The translations under genes and the position numbers were made by a program. 64,000 nucleotides of DNA from Phoenix dactylifera (Eukaryota; Streptophyta; Magnoliopsida; Arecales; Arecaceae): the NCBI RefSeq assembly GCF_009389715.1, contig NW_024068239.1:62001-126000 (forward strand). Reading direction: 5' to 3'. Of the stretch, positions 1 through 10,602 are shown one piece after another. Within the stretch, counting starts at the first letter, position 1, and the number at the start of each line of letters is the position of its first letter. The notes under the pieces were generated by a model. The model had not been told where the DNA came from. It saw only the letters and a list, made by a program, of their open reading frames with translations, and did not search any database.

Positions 1-82
1 GCTTTTCACAGTCCGAAGTTCTTTTTCTCCGGCGTCTTCCTCAGGTCTCCCTTTTTCTTTTTTAATCTCTTTTTTCCTCGCA

Positions 83-208
83 ATGGGTTCTATTCCCAGT
101 GAAGTCGAATCTACTATGAGCGTCCTGGAGGTCGAGATGACCGAAGAGTGGTTTTTCCCTCTTCACGGGTTCCGTTTGGAACCCGCCAGGCGGAGGGATC
201 GGGTTTAG
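83..208 (+). pseudogene. Truncated start of the Tat antisense gene (TE1)
   Basis: Plus-strand frame of 41 codons, opposite to gag-pol, ending at a TAG at 206-208. Its N-terminus resembles that of the intact antisense protein of TE2: both start MG, have a short acidic stretch, then an aromatic run followed by a GFRLE motif and an R-D/E-D-R-V-like segment. The pyrimidine-rich leader before the ATG also resembles that of TE2. After the stop I see no continuing similarity. I read it as the decayed 5' end of the same antisense gene; chance similarity over so short a stretch cannot be excluded. Confidence 0.6.
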
Positions 209-490
209 GTTCGGCTCGCCGAGCTCCATTGCTCGGTCCTCCGGCCAGCGGTACAGTAATACTTATGCCCAAGGGATTTGGGCCCGGAGAGTCTTTCCGA
301 GCCTAGTCCAGAATTCGACCGAGCCCTAAGGCGGTCACTAGGACTTAAATTTTAGCGAAGTTAGTGAACTTTGGGTCCAAGCCTCGAGTTGTCGGGGCGG
401 ACCAGATTCTTTCCCAACGAATGGGTTGAATGCTCGTCAGCTCGTGACGGGGATTCACCAGGCTTAGTATAATAGTTTGCTGGTGTCGTG
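209..490. other. TE1 spacer between antisense remnant and tandem array
   Basis: GC-rich sequence with repeated GCCGAG/CTCGG words, like the rest of the element's 3' region. No coding signal seen. Confidence 0.5.
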
Positions 491-494
491 AGCG

Positions 495-1215
495 TTCCTT
501 CGCCGAGGCGATTGAAAATGCTCCTCTGCTCGGAGTCCGTTTTTTGAGGACGTCGGCAGAAAGAAATCCAAGAATAGAACAGGTAATGTAGAAACATTAA
601 ATAAATGGGTACTGGTACCGAGGTTGCTTTTCGCCGAGGCGATTGAAGACGCTCCTCTGCTCGGGGTCCGTTCTTTGAGGACGTCGGCAGAGATCCAAAA
701 ATAGAATAGATAATGTAGAAACATTAAATAAATGGGTACCTGGTACCGAGGTTGCTTTTCGCCGAGGCGATTGAAGACGCTCCTCTGCTCGGGTCCGTTC
801 TTTGAGGACGTCGGCAGAGATCCAAAAATAGAATAGATAATGTAGAAACATTAAATAAATGGGTACCTGGTACCGAGGTTGCTTTTCGCCGAGGCGATTG
901 AAGACGCTCCTCTGCTCGGGGTCCGTTCTTTGAGGACGTCGGCAGAGATCCAAGAATAGAATAGATAATGTAGAAACATTAAATAAATGGGTACCTGGTA
1001 CCGAGGTTGCTTTTCGCCGAGGCGATTGAAGACGCTCCTCTGCTCGGGATCCGTTCTTTGAGGACGTCGGCAGAGATCCAAGAATAGAATAGATAATGTA
1101 GAAACATTAAATAAATGGATACCTGGTACCGAGGTTGCTTTTCGCCGAGGCGATTGAAGACGCTCCTCTGCTCGGACTCTGTTCTTTGAGGACGTCGGCA
1201 GAGAGAAATCCATCG
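495..1215. repeat. Tandem array, about 128-bp unit (TE1 3' region)
   Basis: Six starts of the same unit, marked by the word CGCCGAGGCGATTGAA, fall at about 501, 632, 760, 887, 1015 and 1143, so the spacing is 127-131 bases. Each unit holds GAGGACGTCGGCAGAGA, an AT-rich stretch with ATTAAATAAATGGGTA, and a TGGTACCGAGG box. Copies differ by a few bases. Tandem arrays between pol and the 3' LTR are typical of Tat elements and are known to seed satellite DNA. Confidence 0.93.
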
Positions 1216-2010
1216 GTGGGGAATGAGCCGAGCTCGTTGGTTGAAGTCGATGGAGAACGAGCCGAGCTCGTCTACTCAATGAAGACCGCATCCCAACGTA
1301 TTGGGGCATCTCGATGAATCGGGGCATCTCGACGTCTCGAGGCATCCCGGCCGAGGTCGGGGTAGGAGAACGAGCCGAGCTCGTTGGCCGATGGAGAACG
1401 AGCCGGGCTCGTTGGTTGAAGCTGATGGAGAACGAGCCGAGCTCGTCTGGTCCTTGAAGACCGCATCTCGACGTCTCGAGGCATCCCGACGAATCGGGGC
1501 ATCTCGACGTCTCGAGGCATCCCGGCCGAAGTCGGGGTAGGAGAACGAGCCGAGCTCGTTGGTTGATGGAGAACGAGCCGAGCTCGTCGGTTGAAGCCGA
1601 TAGAGAACGAGCCGAGCTCGTCTGGTCAGTGAGGACCGCATCTCGTCATCTCGACGTCTCGAGGCATCCCTATAACCGGGGCATCCCGACGTCTCGGGGC
1701 ATCCCGATGGATCGGGGCATCTCGACGTCTCGAGGCATCCCGACCGTGGTCGGGGTAGGAGAACGAGCCGAGCTCGTTTAGTTGATGGAGAACGAGCCGA
1801 GCTCGTCGGTGGAAGTTGATGGAGAACGAGCCGAGCTCGTCTGGTCAATGAAGACCGCACCTCGACGTCTCGAGGCTTCCCGACGTATCGGGGCATCCCG
1901 TTGTGGCAGGGCATCCCAATATATTGGGGCATCCTGACGTCTCAGGGCATCCCAAGGTATTGGGGCATCCCGACGTCTCGGGGCATCCTGACCGTGGCCA
2001 GGGTAGGAGA
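1216..2010. repeat. Irregular repeat array built from two short palindromic motifs (TE1)
   Basis: Alternating blocks of GAACGAGCCGAGCTCGT, which contains the palindrome CGAGCTCG, and of GACGTCTCGAGGCATCCCG, which contains GACGTC and CTCGAG. Blocks occur at irregular spacing, at least eight times for the first motif and more for the second. The array follows directly on the 128-bp array and ends about 120 bases before the pol stop codon. Several short open frames cross it but look like by-products of repetition. Confidence 0.85.
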
Positions 2011-2129
2011 AATATACCTGGTATCAGGGGATAATCAGGAGAATTAGTGAGCTTGAAATAAGTACGCAGATCATCATGAAATTCATAAAATGAAATTCAT
2101 AGTTGAATAATGGGGGACCCCTTGGGGTT

Positions 2130-5100
2130 CTACTGGTGGTACACGCGGAGATTTTCAGAGCTCCAGCTTCGTGGAATGGGAGTCCCGTCTAGAGACTCTA
2201 GTTTATAAGTTCCGGGTCGGCGGACGCGCGTGACCCGGTAAGGTCCTTCCCAGTTCGGGGCCAGCTTCCCTTGCTCAGTTGGTCGGGAGGCTTCAGCTCT
2301 TCTGAGGACAAGGTCCCCTGGTCTGAAAGATTTGACTTTGACCCTGGCGTTGTAGTACTGAGCTGTCTTTTGTTGGTACCTCGCCATACGAACTCGGGCG
2401 GCCTCCCTTGTTTCCTCGATTAGGTCGAGGTTGCTTCTGAGTTGCGAAGAGTTGGAGCTGGCATCGTGATACTCAACTCTTGGAGAAGGAAGCCCAATCT
2501 CTAGTGGAATGACAGCCTCCGTCCCATATGTTAGGTTGAAGGGAGTCTCGCCGGTGGGGACGCGGAACGTGGTCCGGTAAGCCCACAGGACATTATATAG
2601 GTCTTCGACCCATTGTCCTTTGGATTTGTCGAGCCTGGCTTTGAGCCCCTACAAAATAGTACGGTTTGTTACCTCGGTTTCTCTGTTTGTCTGAGGGTGC
2701 GCGACCGAGGTGAAGCGGTGGTCAATGCCAAGCTCGGAGCAGAATTCTCTGAAGTGAATGTTGTCAAACTGGCGGCCGTTGTCAGAGATAAGGATGCGGG
2801 GGAGCCCGAATCTGCAGATTATGGACTTCCAAACAAAATTCCGCATCTTCTGCTCGGTGATCCGGGCAAGGGGCTCGGCTTCCACCCACTTTGTGAAATA
2901 GTCGATGGAGACGACCAGGAACTTCCTTTGCCCGGTGGCCAGCGGAAATGGCCCTAGGATGTCAATTCCCCACTGGGCAAAAGGCCAAGGGGAGCTGATC
3001 GAAGTCAAGGGAACCAAGGGCCGGCGTTGAACATTGGCGTTCCTCTGGCACCGGTCACATCTTTGGACGAAGTCCACAGCATCCTTCTGGAGTGTCGGCC
3101 AATAGTATCCTTGGCGCAGAATTTTATGGGCCAATGCTCGTCCTCCCAGATGATTTCCACAAATTCCTTCATGGACCTCGCGCATGGCGTAATCAGCCTC
3201 CGTTGGGCGAAGGCATCTGAGGAGGGGAGATGTGAAAGATCTCCGATAGAGCTTTCCCTCATGCAGTATGTACCGGGTGGCGGAGCGCTTTATTCGGCGA
3301 GCCTCTCGTTCATCGGTGGGGAGGACTTCGTCTTGCAGGTAGCTGATGAGTTCATCCATCCAGCTTGGCTCGAACTCAGTGCAGAGGGTCTGCTCGGGCT
3401 CGTCTGTACTGGGCTTTTGGAGATACTCCAGTACTGCCGCTTTGGGAAGCTCGCTCATGCGAGAGGACGCCAGCTTTGATAGCTGGTCGGCCCTGAGATT
3501 CTCCGACCTGGTAACATGTTGAATGTGAAAAGAGTCCAGGGTCGAGGCGAGATCCCGTACCTTCTGAAGATACTTCTGCATGGTCGGGTCTCTGGCTTCA
3601 AAGTCGCCCATGATTTGGTTGACGACGAGCTGAGAATCACTGAAGGCCTTCAAGTCCTTCACTCCTAGCTCTTTGGCTAGCTTGAGCCCGGCGACAAGCG
3701 CTTCGTACTCCGCCATGTTATTGGAAGCGGAAAATTTGAGGCGCAAGACTTGCTCGGCGACCACCCCCTCCGGGCTGGTGAGGATAAGTCCCGCTCCGCT
3801 ACCCCCCGAGTTTGAAGAGCCATCGACATGCAGAGTCCATGTCAAACTCGGGGTCGGCTCCGTTGGTGGCTCAGGCTCGGGCTCGGCCTCGTCCGGTATA
3901 ATGCACTCGACTATAAAGTCTGCGAGCGCTTGTGCTTTGATCGCCGGTCTGGGTCGGTACTTGAGGTCGAATTCTCCGAGCTCGATGGCCCATTTAGTGA
4001 TCCGGCCCGCACGGTCTGATCTCTGCAGGATCTGCTTGACCGGCTGGTCGGTCAGCACAGCCACTGTATGAGCTTGGAAGTAGAGTCGGAGCCTCCGAGC
4101 TGAGATGACCAGAGCATAGACAGTCTTCTCCAGCTTGGAGTATCGGGTCTCGGCGTCCCTCAAGACCCGGCTGGTGTAATATACTGGCTTTTGGAGCTTA
4201 CCCTCCTCTCGGACCAGGACCGAGCTTACTGCTACAGGGGAGACAGCTAGATATAGGTAGAGGAGTTCGCCCTGTTGAGGCTTTGTGAGCAGGGGAGGGG
4301 AGGCCAGGAGATGCTTGAGCTCTTCAAAAGATTGCTGGCACTCGTCCGACCACAAAAAGTTCTTCGGCTTCTTGAGGGCTGCGAAGAATGGAAGGCAGCG
4401 CTCGGCCGAGCGAGAGATGAATCTCCTGAGGGCTGCAACTCGGCCTGTGAGCCGTTGTACCTCCTTGACCGTCCTGGGAGGCGTCATTTCTTGGAGGGCT
4501 CGGATCTTTTCAGGATTGGCCTCGATTCCCCGTTGCGTAATGATGAAGCCGAGAAATTTGCCGGAGGTGACTCCGAATGCACATTTGGCTGGATTAAGCT
4601 TCATCTGGTACTTTCGGAGTGTGGAGAAGGCTTCATTGAGGTCGGCTATGTGGTCTTGCGCCATCTTGCTTTTCACCAGCATGTCATCTACATAGACCTC
4701 CATGTTTCGGCCTATTTGGTCTTTGAAGATCCGGCTGACCAGCCTTTGATAAGTTGCCCCGGCATTTTTTAAGCCGAATGGCATCACTTTGTAGCAGTAG
4801 GTCCCCCCGTCGGTGATGAAGGCTGTCTTTTCCTCGTCTTCTGGCGCCATGCGGATCTGGTTGTATCCGGAAAAGGCATCCATGAATGCCAGCAGCTCGT
4901 GACCCGAGGTGGAGTCCACGAGCTGGTCGATGCTGGGGAGTGGGAAGCTGTCCTTTGGGCAGGCTTTATTCAGGTCGGTGTAGTCCATGCACATACGCCA
5001 CTTCCCGCTGGCTTTCTTGACGAGGACCACGTTGGCGAGCCACTCCGGGTAGGCTATCTCCCGGATGAAGCCAGCTTCAAGGAGCTTGCTGACCTCCTCG

Positions 5101-7552
5101 GCTGCTGCTCGCTGTCGTTCAGGGGCGACGCCTCGTTTCTTTTGTCGCACGGGCTTGCTGGTTGGCTTCACTTGGAGCCGGTGGACCATGATCTCTGGAT
5201 CTATCCCCGGCATGTCCGCAGGCGACCATGCGAAGACGTCCATGTTGTCTCGTAGAAAATTGACGAGGCGACCCCTCTCATGCTCGTTGAGGCCAGAGCC
5301 GACCTGCACGGTTAGCTCGGGAGAGTTCTCTCGTAAAGGAACTTGAATTAGTAACTCACCAGGCTCTACCCGCTCTTTCTGAGGGTTGACCCGTGCCTCC
5401 ATGACCTTAGTCGAGGGCTGGCCAGTTGCTGGGGTAGGCACCTCGGCTGGCCGTTTTGCCTCGTGGGTCGCCAGGTAGCATCGCCTTGCCACCATTTGGT
5501 CCCCTCGAACTTCGCCGACTCCCTGGCTGGTGGGGAATCGCATGAGCAGGTGGCGGGTCGAGACCACTGCTCGGAGGGCGTTGAGACCCGGCCTTCCGAG
5601 GATGGCATTGTAGACTGAGGGCAGGCGTATTACAAGGAAGCTCATCCCCACGGTACTTTCACGGGGGGCGAGCCCGGCTGTGACCAGGAGGTCGATTTCG
5701 CCTTCTACTGGGACTGAATCCCCAGTAAATCCAACTAACGGAGCATTCATCCTCCGTAGCTGCTCTTTTGTCATCCCCATTTTACAATATGCACCAAAAT
5801 ACAAAACATTCGCCGAGCTTCCATTATCGACCAAGATGCGTTTTACATCAAATTTATTTATGATCATGGAGATGACCACGGCATCATCATGGGGAGTTTC
5901 GACTCCCTCTAGATCATCATCTGAAAAGGAGATGGCTTCAGAGGCGCGCAGACGTTTTGAGGAGGTTTCTTCCCCCGAAGCTTCCCCAGCCGAGGCCCCG
6001 CCTCGGATGGTATTGATGATGCCGGCGATAGGCCTATTGGCATTTGAACCCTCAGGCTGTGCAGCTCCTTCGGCTGGCTTCTTCTCTTCACGCCAGCCTT
6101 GCACGAACCGATCGAGCACCCCTCGGCGGATGAGTGCTTCGATCTCATTTCGGAGCTGATAGCAATCCTCGGTATCATGGCCGTGATCCCGGTGGAAACG
6201 GCAATACTTCCGGGGATCACGCCGGGTCCTGGTATCTTGTTTTGGAGGTGGGAGCCGGATGCGATCCCGACTCTCAATCTCCATGAGGATTTCAGCCCGA
6301 GGAGCGTTGAGGGGAGTGTAGTTTTCATACCTCCCTTCGGGTGCATGGGCCCGCAGTGGGAACCTCGGGCGGAGCGGTGACCTCTGCGGTGGCGGTCCCC
6401 TCAACCGGGGTGGACTCTTCGAGCGGGGCGGATTCTTGGCTCGTCGCGGAGACGGGCTCCTGGGCTGGCCGCGCTCCTCGCGGCGTCTCTTCCTGGGGTT
6501 CTGCTCGGTCCCGCCCCGCCTAACAGCTACGGCTTCCTCAGCCTTGGCGTACTTCCGTGCCCAAGCGAACATTTCGGTGAGGTCCGCGGGGAAATTCTTC
6601 TCGATCGAGAAGAGGAACCTGTAAGACCGGGCTCCAGTCTTTAGCGCTGACATGGCGATGGACTGGTCAAGCTCCCGGACCTCCCATGTTGCGGCGGTAA
6701 ACCGGTCCAAATACTCCTTGAAGGATTCTCCCTCCTTTTGTTTGATATCAAGGAGGGAGTCCGATGTCCGCCGCTGGGGCTGGCTGGCGGCAAAATTGCC
6801 AGCAAATTGTCTGCCGAGCTGCTCAAAAGAAGAGACAGTACTCGGCTTCAGCCCGGTAAACCAAAGCCGGGCTGGCCCTCGGAGTGTTGCCGGAAAAGCC
6901 TTGCACATCATGGCCTCCGAGGCTCCTTGTAGGGCCATTAAGACCCGGTAACTTTCCAGGTGGTCAAGGGGATCAGCCTTGCCGTTGTAAGGCTCCACCT
7001 GAGGCATCTTGAACCGTAGTGGAACCGGTTCATCTTCAATCTCCGGGGAGAAGGGCGACTTCGTAGTGAACTCGAAGTCGCCATCACGCCCTGATTTTCT
7101 TCCGTGGAGTGCCTGGATTTGGCGCTCCAGCTTCTCGACCTTCTTGTCGAGTTCGTCATTCTGGAGGACCGCTGCAGCGGTTCGTTCGGGTGCAAGTTGC
7201 CCGGAATCGACTCAGCTTCTGAAGGCTGTGGCCAGCCTCCGTGGCCTCTGACTGGGTGCTCCCTCCAGCGGGAGGCCTGGACTTGAGAGTCCCGACCTTG
7301 AAGAGGAAGTCCGCTTGTAGGGGGCTCCGGTTGGACTGGAGCCGGAGGAAGCGGTGCCGTTGGGATGCCCCTAGGTTGCAAGCTTTGGACTGCGGTCGCC
7401 AAGGCTTGCACCTGTTGCACCAGGGCATCAAACTGCTCCGGCCGAACTTGAGGTGTTGACTCGGCCGGAGGTGGCGAGTTTCGGACAGAATGTTCAGGAC
7501 TAGGTGGAGGACGTCGAGAGGCATTGGAAGCCCCTTTGCTTCTTAGCTTCAT
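2130..7552 (-). pseudogene. TE1 gag-pol polyprotein, one frameshift and one amber stop
   Basis: The long central frame (7007-2649, 1452 residues) holds these domains in order: gag core (about 30-150); a basic R/P/S-rich linker; a zinc-knuckle-like C269-H272-H277-C282; aspartic protease with D394-N-G-S-S; reverse transcriptase with YVDD at 772-775; a first RNase H-like block; a second RNase H with D1062, E1100 and D1124; and integrase with H1279-H1286-C1317-C1320 and D1349-D1409-E1445. Gag starts at the ATG at 7552-7550 (MKLRSKGASN) and changes frame near 7170. A TAG at 2651-2649 sits where TE2 has a CAG Gln codon; the same frame then continues to 2130 with the integrase C-terminus (GDLVLRRAE). 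Only these two lesions are seen, so the copy is young or was recently active. Confidence 0.93.
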
Positions 7553-7566
7553 GGCAGCGACTCGGG

Positions 7567-7583
7567 CCCTTCCTCTAGCGCCA
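7567..7583 (-). promoter_or_regulatory. Primer-binding site of TE1
   Basis: The minus-strand sequence TGGCGCTAGAGGAAGGG begins two bases inside the LTR boundary, and the identical site is found at the same place in TE2. It starts with the TGG expected opposite a tRNA CCA end. It is not the initiator-Met site; I cannot name the tRNA with confidence. Confidence 0.8.
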
Positions 7584-7915
7584 ACTATTGCTGGAAATTG
7601 GACCCGGGGGCCGCCGCGAAGCCAGGGGAGGAGGAGCTCCGCTGCCGGGAGGGCGGACGGCGGTGCGCCGGCCGGCTGCGTCCTCCGTGGAGAGGGTGAG
7701 CGAAGGAGAGTGCGTCCTGTCCTATCCTGTCCTGCAAAAAAGCCGGTGGCCGGGCTTTCCGGCGCCGGCCCTCCGATGCTTAAGTCAGAGGGGGCAAATA
7801 TGTGGAGAGAGCAAGGAAGAGATATATGGAGAAGATAAAGAGAATATTGTGTTCAATTGTGTCTGTGCTGTTTACTTGAATTCCATCCGGTCCCTTCTCC
7901 CCTCCCCCCAGGTTC

Positions 7916-7925
7916 CCTTTTATAG
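7916..7925 (-). promoter_or_regulatory. LTR TATA box (TE1)
   Basis: Minus-strand CTATAAAAGG within the 5' LTR, with the same word at the equivalent place in both LTRs of TE2. It probably drives the genomic transcript. Confidence 0.7.
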
Positions 7926-8462
7926 AAGGATATTATGTTACCTGGGAGGTGACAGGGAAATTTGTCCTCTTTTGTGATAATTGGGCAAGATTTTGCTCAT
8001 TAATGGCGTAGTGGAGGATAAGGCCGGATCAGACCGGAGTCAGGGAGTTGTCGCGGTTTGATTGGACCCGTTGGAGTGGTTGAACCGTCGGCCGTAGTGG
8101 GCCTGGGGTTCGTAGATGGTAAGTGCATTTATTGCCGAGTGAACCGGCGGTCAGGAAGAGCCATACGCTCTGATAGTTCAGTGATCCGGAGATCGTCTTG
8201 GGCCGTGTTCATTAAATGACTGAGTGCATCGGAGACTTGAGGGGGGTCTCATGCATTAATGACAGGTTGTGCCAGAATACCTGCGGAGATCTCGTGCCTT
8301 AACGGCTCAGAGATGGTGGCAGGTTATAGTGGAGTTGTGTATGTAGCCGTCAGATCCTTCACAAAAGTTAGGCGGAGATGAGTATTGGTTAAGGCATCGG
8401 CTCGGCGGGGGTGCCGAGCCGAGCTGGTCGCCCAGCGGGGTGCCCTGTGGCGGGGTTGCTTC

Positions 8463-8700
8463 TAGTACTTCTGGTCGGCGCCTTTTGGGCGAGCGCCTTC
8501 TAGCCGAGCGCCTCTATTTGGGCGGTTTTTCTGGTCGGCGCTCTTTAGTCGAGCGCTTTTCTGGTCGGCGTCCTCTGGTCGAGCGCCTCTTAGCGCTCTC
8601 TGTGGTCGGCACTCTCTAGTCAGGTGCCTTCCTGGTCGGCGCTCTTTGGCCGAGCATCTTTCTGGTCGGCGCTCTTTGGCCGAGCGCCTCCGTGGCGATA
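8463..8700. repeat. Short sub-repeats in TE1 U3
   Basis: Seven or more degenerate copies of a roughly 30-base unit of the form CTGGTCGGCGCTCTTTGGCC followed by GAGCGCC. They lie close to the outer end of the LTR, where enhancer repeats are common in plant LTRs. The TE2 LTR lacks them. Confidence 0.8.
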
Positions 8701-8723
8701 TGACTTGGGTTTTTCCCCCAACA

Positions 8724-8857
8724 ATGAGCAATAAATTTGGAGCACCCAAACACCTAGCAATTTAGATACACAGTAATTAGGTTACGAGGTGGATATGGCC
8801 TCCCCATTCTAAGATGAAAAAGGAATATATGACACTAACCTTCTCAAGATTTAGGGT
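8724..8857. other. Short stretch between TE1 and TE3
   Basis: AT-rich sequence without a gene signal; probably the host DNA that received both elements. Confidence 0.4.
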
Positions 8858-9490
8858 TGTTGCCATCGAAACTAGGTTAAGGTCGGAGTGTAACCCAGAC
8901 GACTTGGGGGTTGGCTGGAGACAGGCTAAATAGGCAGAACGAGGTGCGGGAACTGGATCTGCTCCGTGTGTGGCTTGCAAAAAATTCGCTTGCCAAAGAG
9001 TTTTCGGCAAGGGACCCTCCAATATCAAAGTCAGAATCGAGAGCAACAGTGTGGAAGGGAGAGAATTTCAGCAAAGTAGAAAATCTACGAAAATAGTTGT
9101 GTGTGTATTGCGTACCTCAAGTTTTTGGGGTTGTTTCTCTTGTATAGGGAAGCCAGCTTTATTATTACCTAGGCTGATATGGCATGCAATGATGGCCAAA
9201 CAACGTTCAGTCACACGACCGAGGCATGGGCGCTAGGCAGCGTGGGCGGCGTGCAACGTAGGTCTAGCATGGTGTACGATGTTGCAGCAACTACAGGCTG
9301 CCAAGATTGTCGATTGTCAGGGCTATTAGTCCTTATCGACTCGTGCGGATTAACTCCTCATCGGGGCTGAAGTAACTCACTTCGGTTGGTCCGCTGCTCG
9401 GTCAGGGCCGAGGCTATTCTCTTTGGCTTATATCCAAGGTCAAAGGGATGATCTAACCCGAGGTTGAGCCATCCAATATTTTTTCCACCA
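8858..9490 (-). repeat. Left (3') LTR of TE3
   Basis: Direct-repeat partner of 10137-10594. The segment at about 9016 (GACCCTCCAATATCAAAGTCAG) corresponds to CCCTCCGATGCTTAAGTCAG in the TE2 LTR. The end is set by the polypurine tract at 9491-9504. Confidence 0.75.
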
Positions 9491-9504
9491 CTTGCCCCCA
9501 CTTT
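9491..9504 (-). promoter_or_regulatory. Polypurine tract of TE3
   Basis: The minus strand reads AAAGTGGGGGCAAG immediately before the LTR. This fits the plus-strand primer of reverse transcription. Confidence 0.6.
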
Positions 9505-9777
9505 CGAGGCCAAACTGCATTTCGGTTCGGGCAGTAGAAGTCAACAGTCGCCTCGATTGAGGGTGAGATCTTTGTCATGAGCATTAAATGTGTCAGATGG
9601 TCTTTTCGAAGCGTCGTCGGATCCGGGCTACCTAGAGACATCATCATTGCAGGGCAACTCCGAGTCACCATCAATGCAACGATCCGTTGGATAACCCATG
9701 CCATACCTCGGGGTGATATATGGCTCAATCTGCTCGAGTAGCCAGGCCAATGTTCCGATCGAGGCTGTTTGCACCCA

Positions 9778-10094
9778 TATAAATGGGTGTCCCCAACCCT
9801 CAGATTCTACCTTTTGCTCCATCTACCCCTCCACATGAGTATCCGAGCATTCGGGACTCCGGATAGTCTTCTGGTGAAATCTTTCGTTCCCGACGTTGGC
9901 GTCCTCCGTCTATGGCTCCAACATCCTCCGTTTTCTCCATTTTCTATAGGCTTTCACTCCTTGGCTACTCAGCTCTTTTCTTATGTTCTCCTTCTCTACT
10001 TGTCTCCTTTTCCTTCATCTTTATCTTTCTCATTATGAGCGACCGTGAGGTTAAAACCCTAGAGGGAAGTCGGTTGTCGGATCATTCTCCCTAG
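9778..10094 (+). pseudogene. Antisense-gene start module of TE3: TATA, leader and a 19-codon stub
   Basis: A TATAAA at 9778-9783 is followed by a pyrimidine-rich leader and, 252 bases past the TATA, by an ATG at 10035. The frame of 19 codons (MSDREVKTLEG...) ends with TAG at 10092-10094, shortly before the right LTR copy. The arrangement matches TE2, where TATATAA lies about 212 bases before the antisense ATG. The rest of the gene has been lost with the internal deletion. Confidence 0.5.
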
Positions 10095-10136
10095 GCTTGG
10101 TAGTCGTCACCCTTAACTGAGTCTGGAGCTCAACCT

Positions 10137-10594
10137 TCAGAATCGAGAAGCAATAGTGTGGAAGGGAGAGATTTCAGTAGAGTGAGGGCATTGTGAGAAA
10201 GGTTGTGTGTGTATTGCATACCTCAGATCCTCTGGATTGTTTCTCTTGTATAAGGGAGCTAGCTTTATCGTTACCTGGGCCGACGTGGCATGCAATAATG
10301 GCCAAGCAATAGCCGATCGCACGATCAAAGCATGGGCTCTAGGAGGCGTGCGGCATACAGTGCAAGTCTAGCGTAGGGCGTGATGTTACCGCGGTTGTGG
10401 GCTACCAAGGCTTTGATTATTAGGGTTGTCAGTCTTTGTCGACTCGTAATAATTAGCTTCTTGGCGGAGGCCGAAGTAACTCACTTCGGTTGATCCGCTC
10501 CTCGACTAGAGCCAAGGCTGTTCTCTTCGGCTTACATCCTAGGTCAAAGGGAAGATCTGGTCCAAGGTCAAGGCATCTAATATTTCCCCCAATA
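10137..10594 (-). repeat. Right (5') LTR of TE3, truncated
   Basis: Begins abruptly at TCAGAATCGAG, which is internal to the left LTR, and ends CCCCCAATA where an intact LTR would end CCAACA. Identity to the left LTR looks moderate, with many substitutions. Confidence 0.75.
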
Positions 10595-10602
10595 AGGATA
10601 AT

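Larger units (their letters stand above)
1..8723 (-). mobile_element. Ty3/gypsy Tat-lineage LTR retrotransposon TE1, truncated by the window start
   Basis: Minus-strand element containing, in transcription order, a 5' LTR (8723-7586), a primer-binding site, gag-pol (7552-2130), two tandem arrays and an antisense gene remnant. The 3' LTR must lie left of base 1. Assignment to the Tat lineage rests on three visible traits: a second RNase H domain after the RT-RNase H block, tandem repeats between pol and the 3' LTR, and an open frame on the opposite strand beyond pol. The element lies beside TE3. The five bases right of the LTR are ATGAG, but the matching target duplication cannot be checked because the left end is missing. 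Confidence 0.93.
7586..8723 (-). repeat. 5' LTR of TE1 (about 1138 bp)
   Basis: Bounded on the inside by the primer-binding site and on the outside by CCCCCAACA, the minus-strand TGTTGGGGG terminus. The inner terminus reads TATTG on the plus strand where TE2 has TGTTG, so one terminal base has mutated. The U5-side 200 bases closely match the TE2 LTR (CTGGAAATTGGACCCGGGGG; CTCCGATGCTTAAGTCAGAG), but the U3 side does not. A minus-strand TATA box, CTATAAAAGG, lies at 7925-7916. Confidence 0.9.
8858..10594 (-). mobile_element. TE3, internally deleted Tat-like LTR element
   Basis: Two direct repeats, 8858-9490 and 10137-10594, share many blocks (AAGTAACTCACTTCGGTTG; GTTTCTCTTGTATA; TGGCATGCAAT). 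The left copy starts TGTTGCCATCGAAACTAGG, similar to the TE2 LTR start, and has a polypurine tract on its inner side, so it is a 3' LTR on the minus strand. The right copy lacks roughly the first 175 bases, the primer site and all of gag-pol. Between the copies only the antisense start module remains. Flanks AGGGT (8853-8857) and AGGAT (10595-10599) may be a decayed 5-bp target duplication. LTR divergence makes it the oldest of the three Tat copies. Confidence 0.75.
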
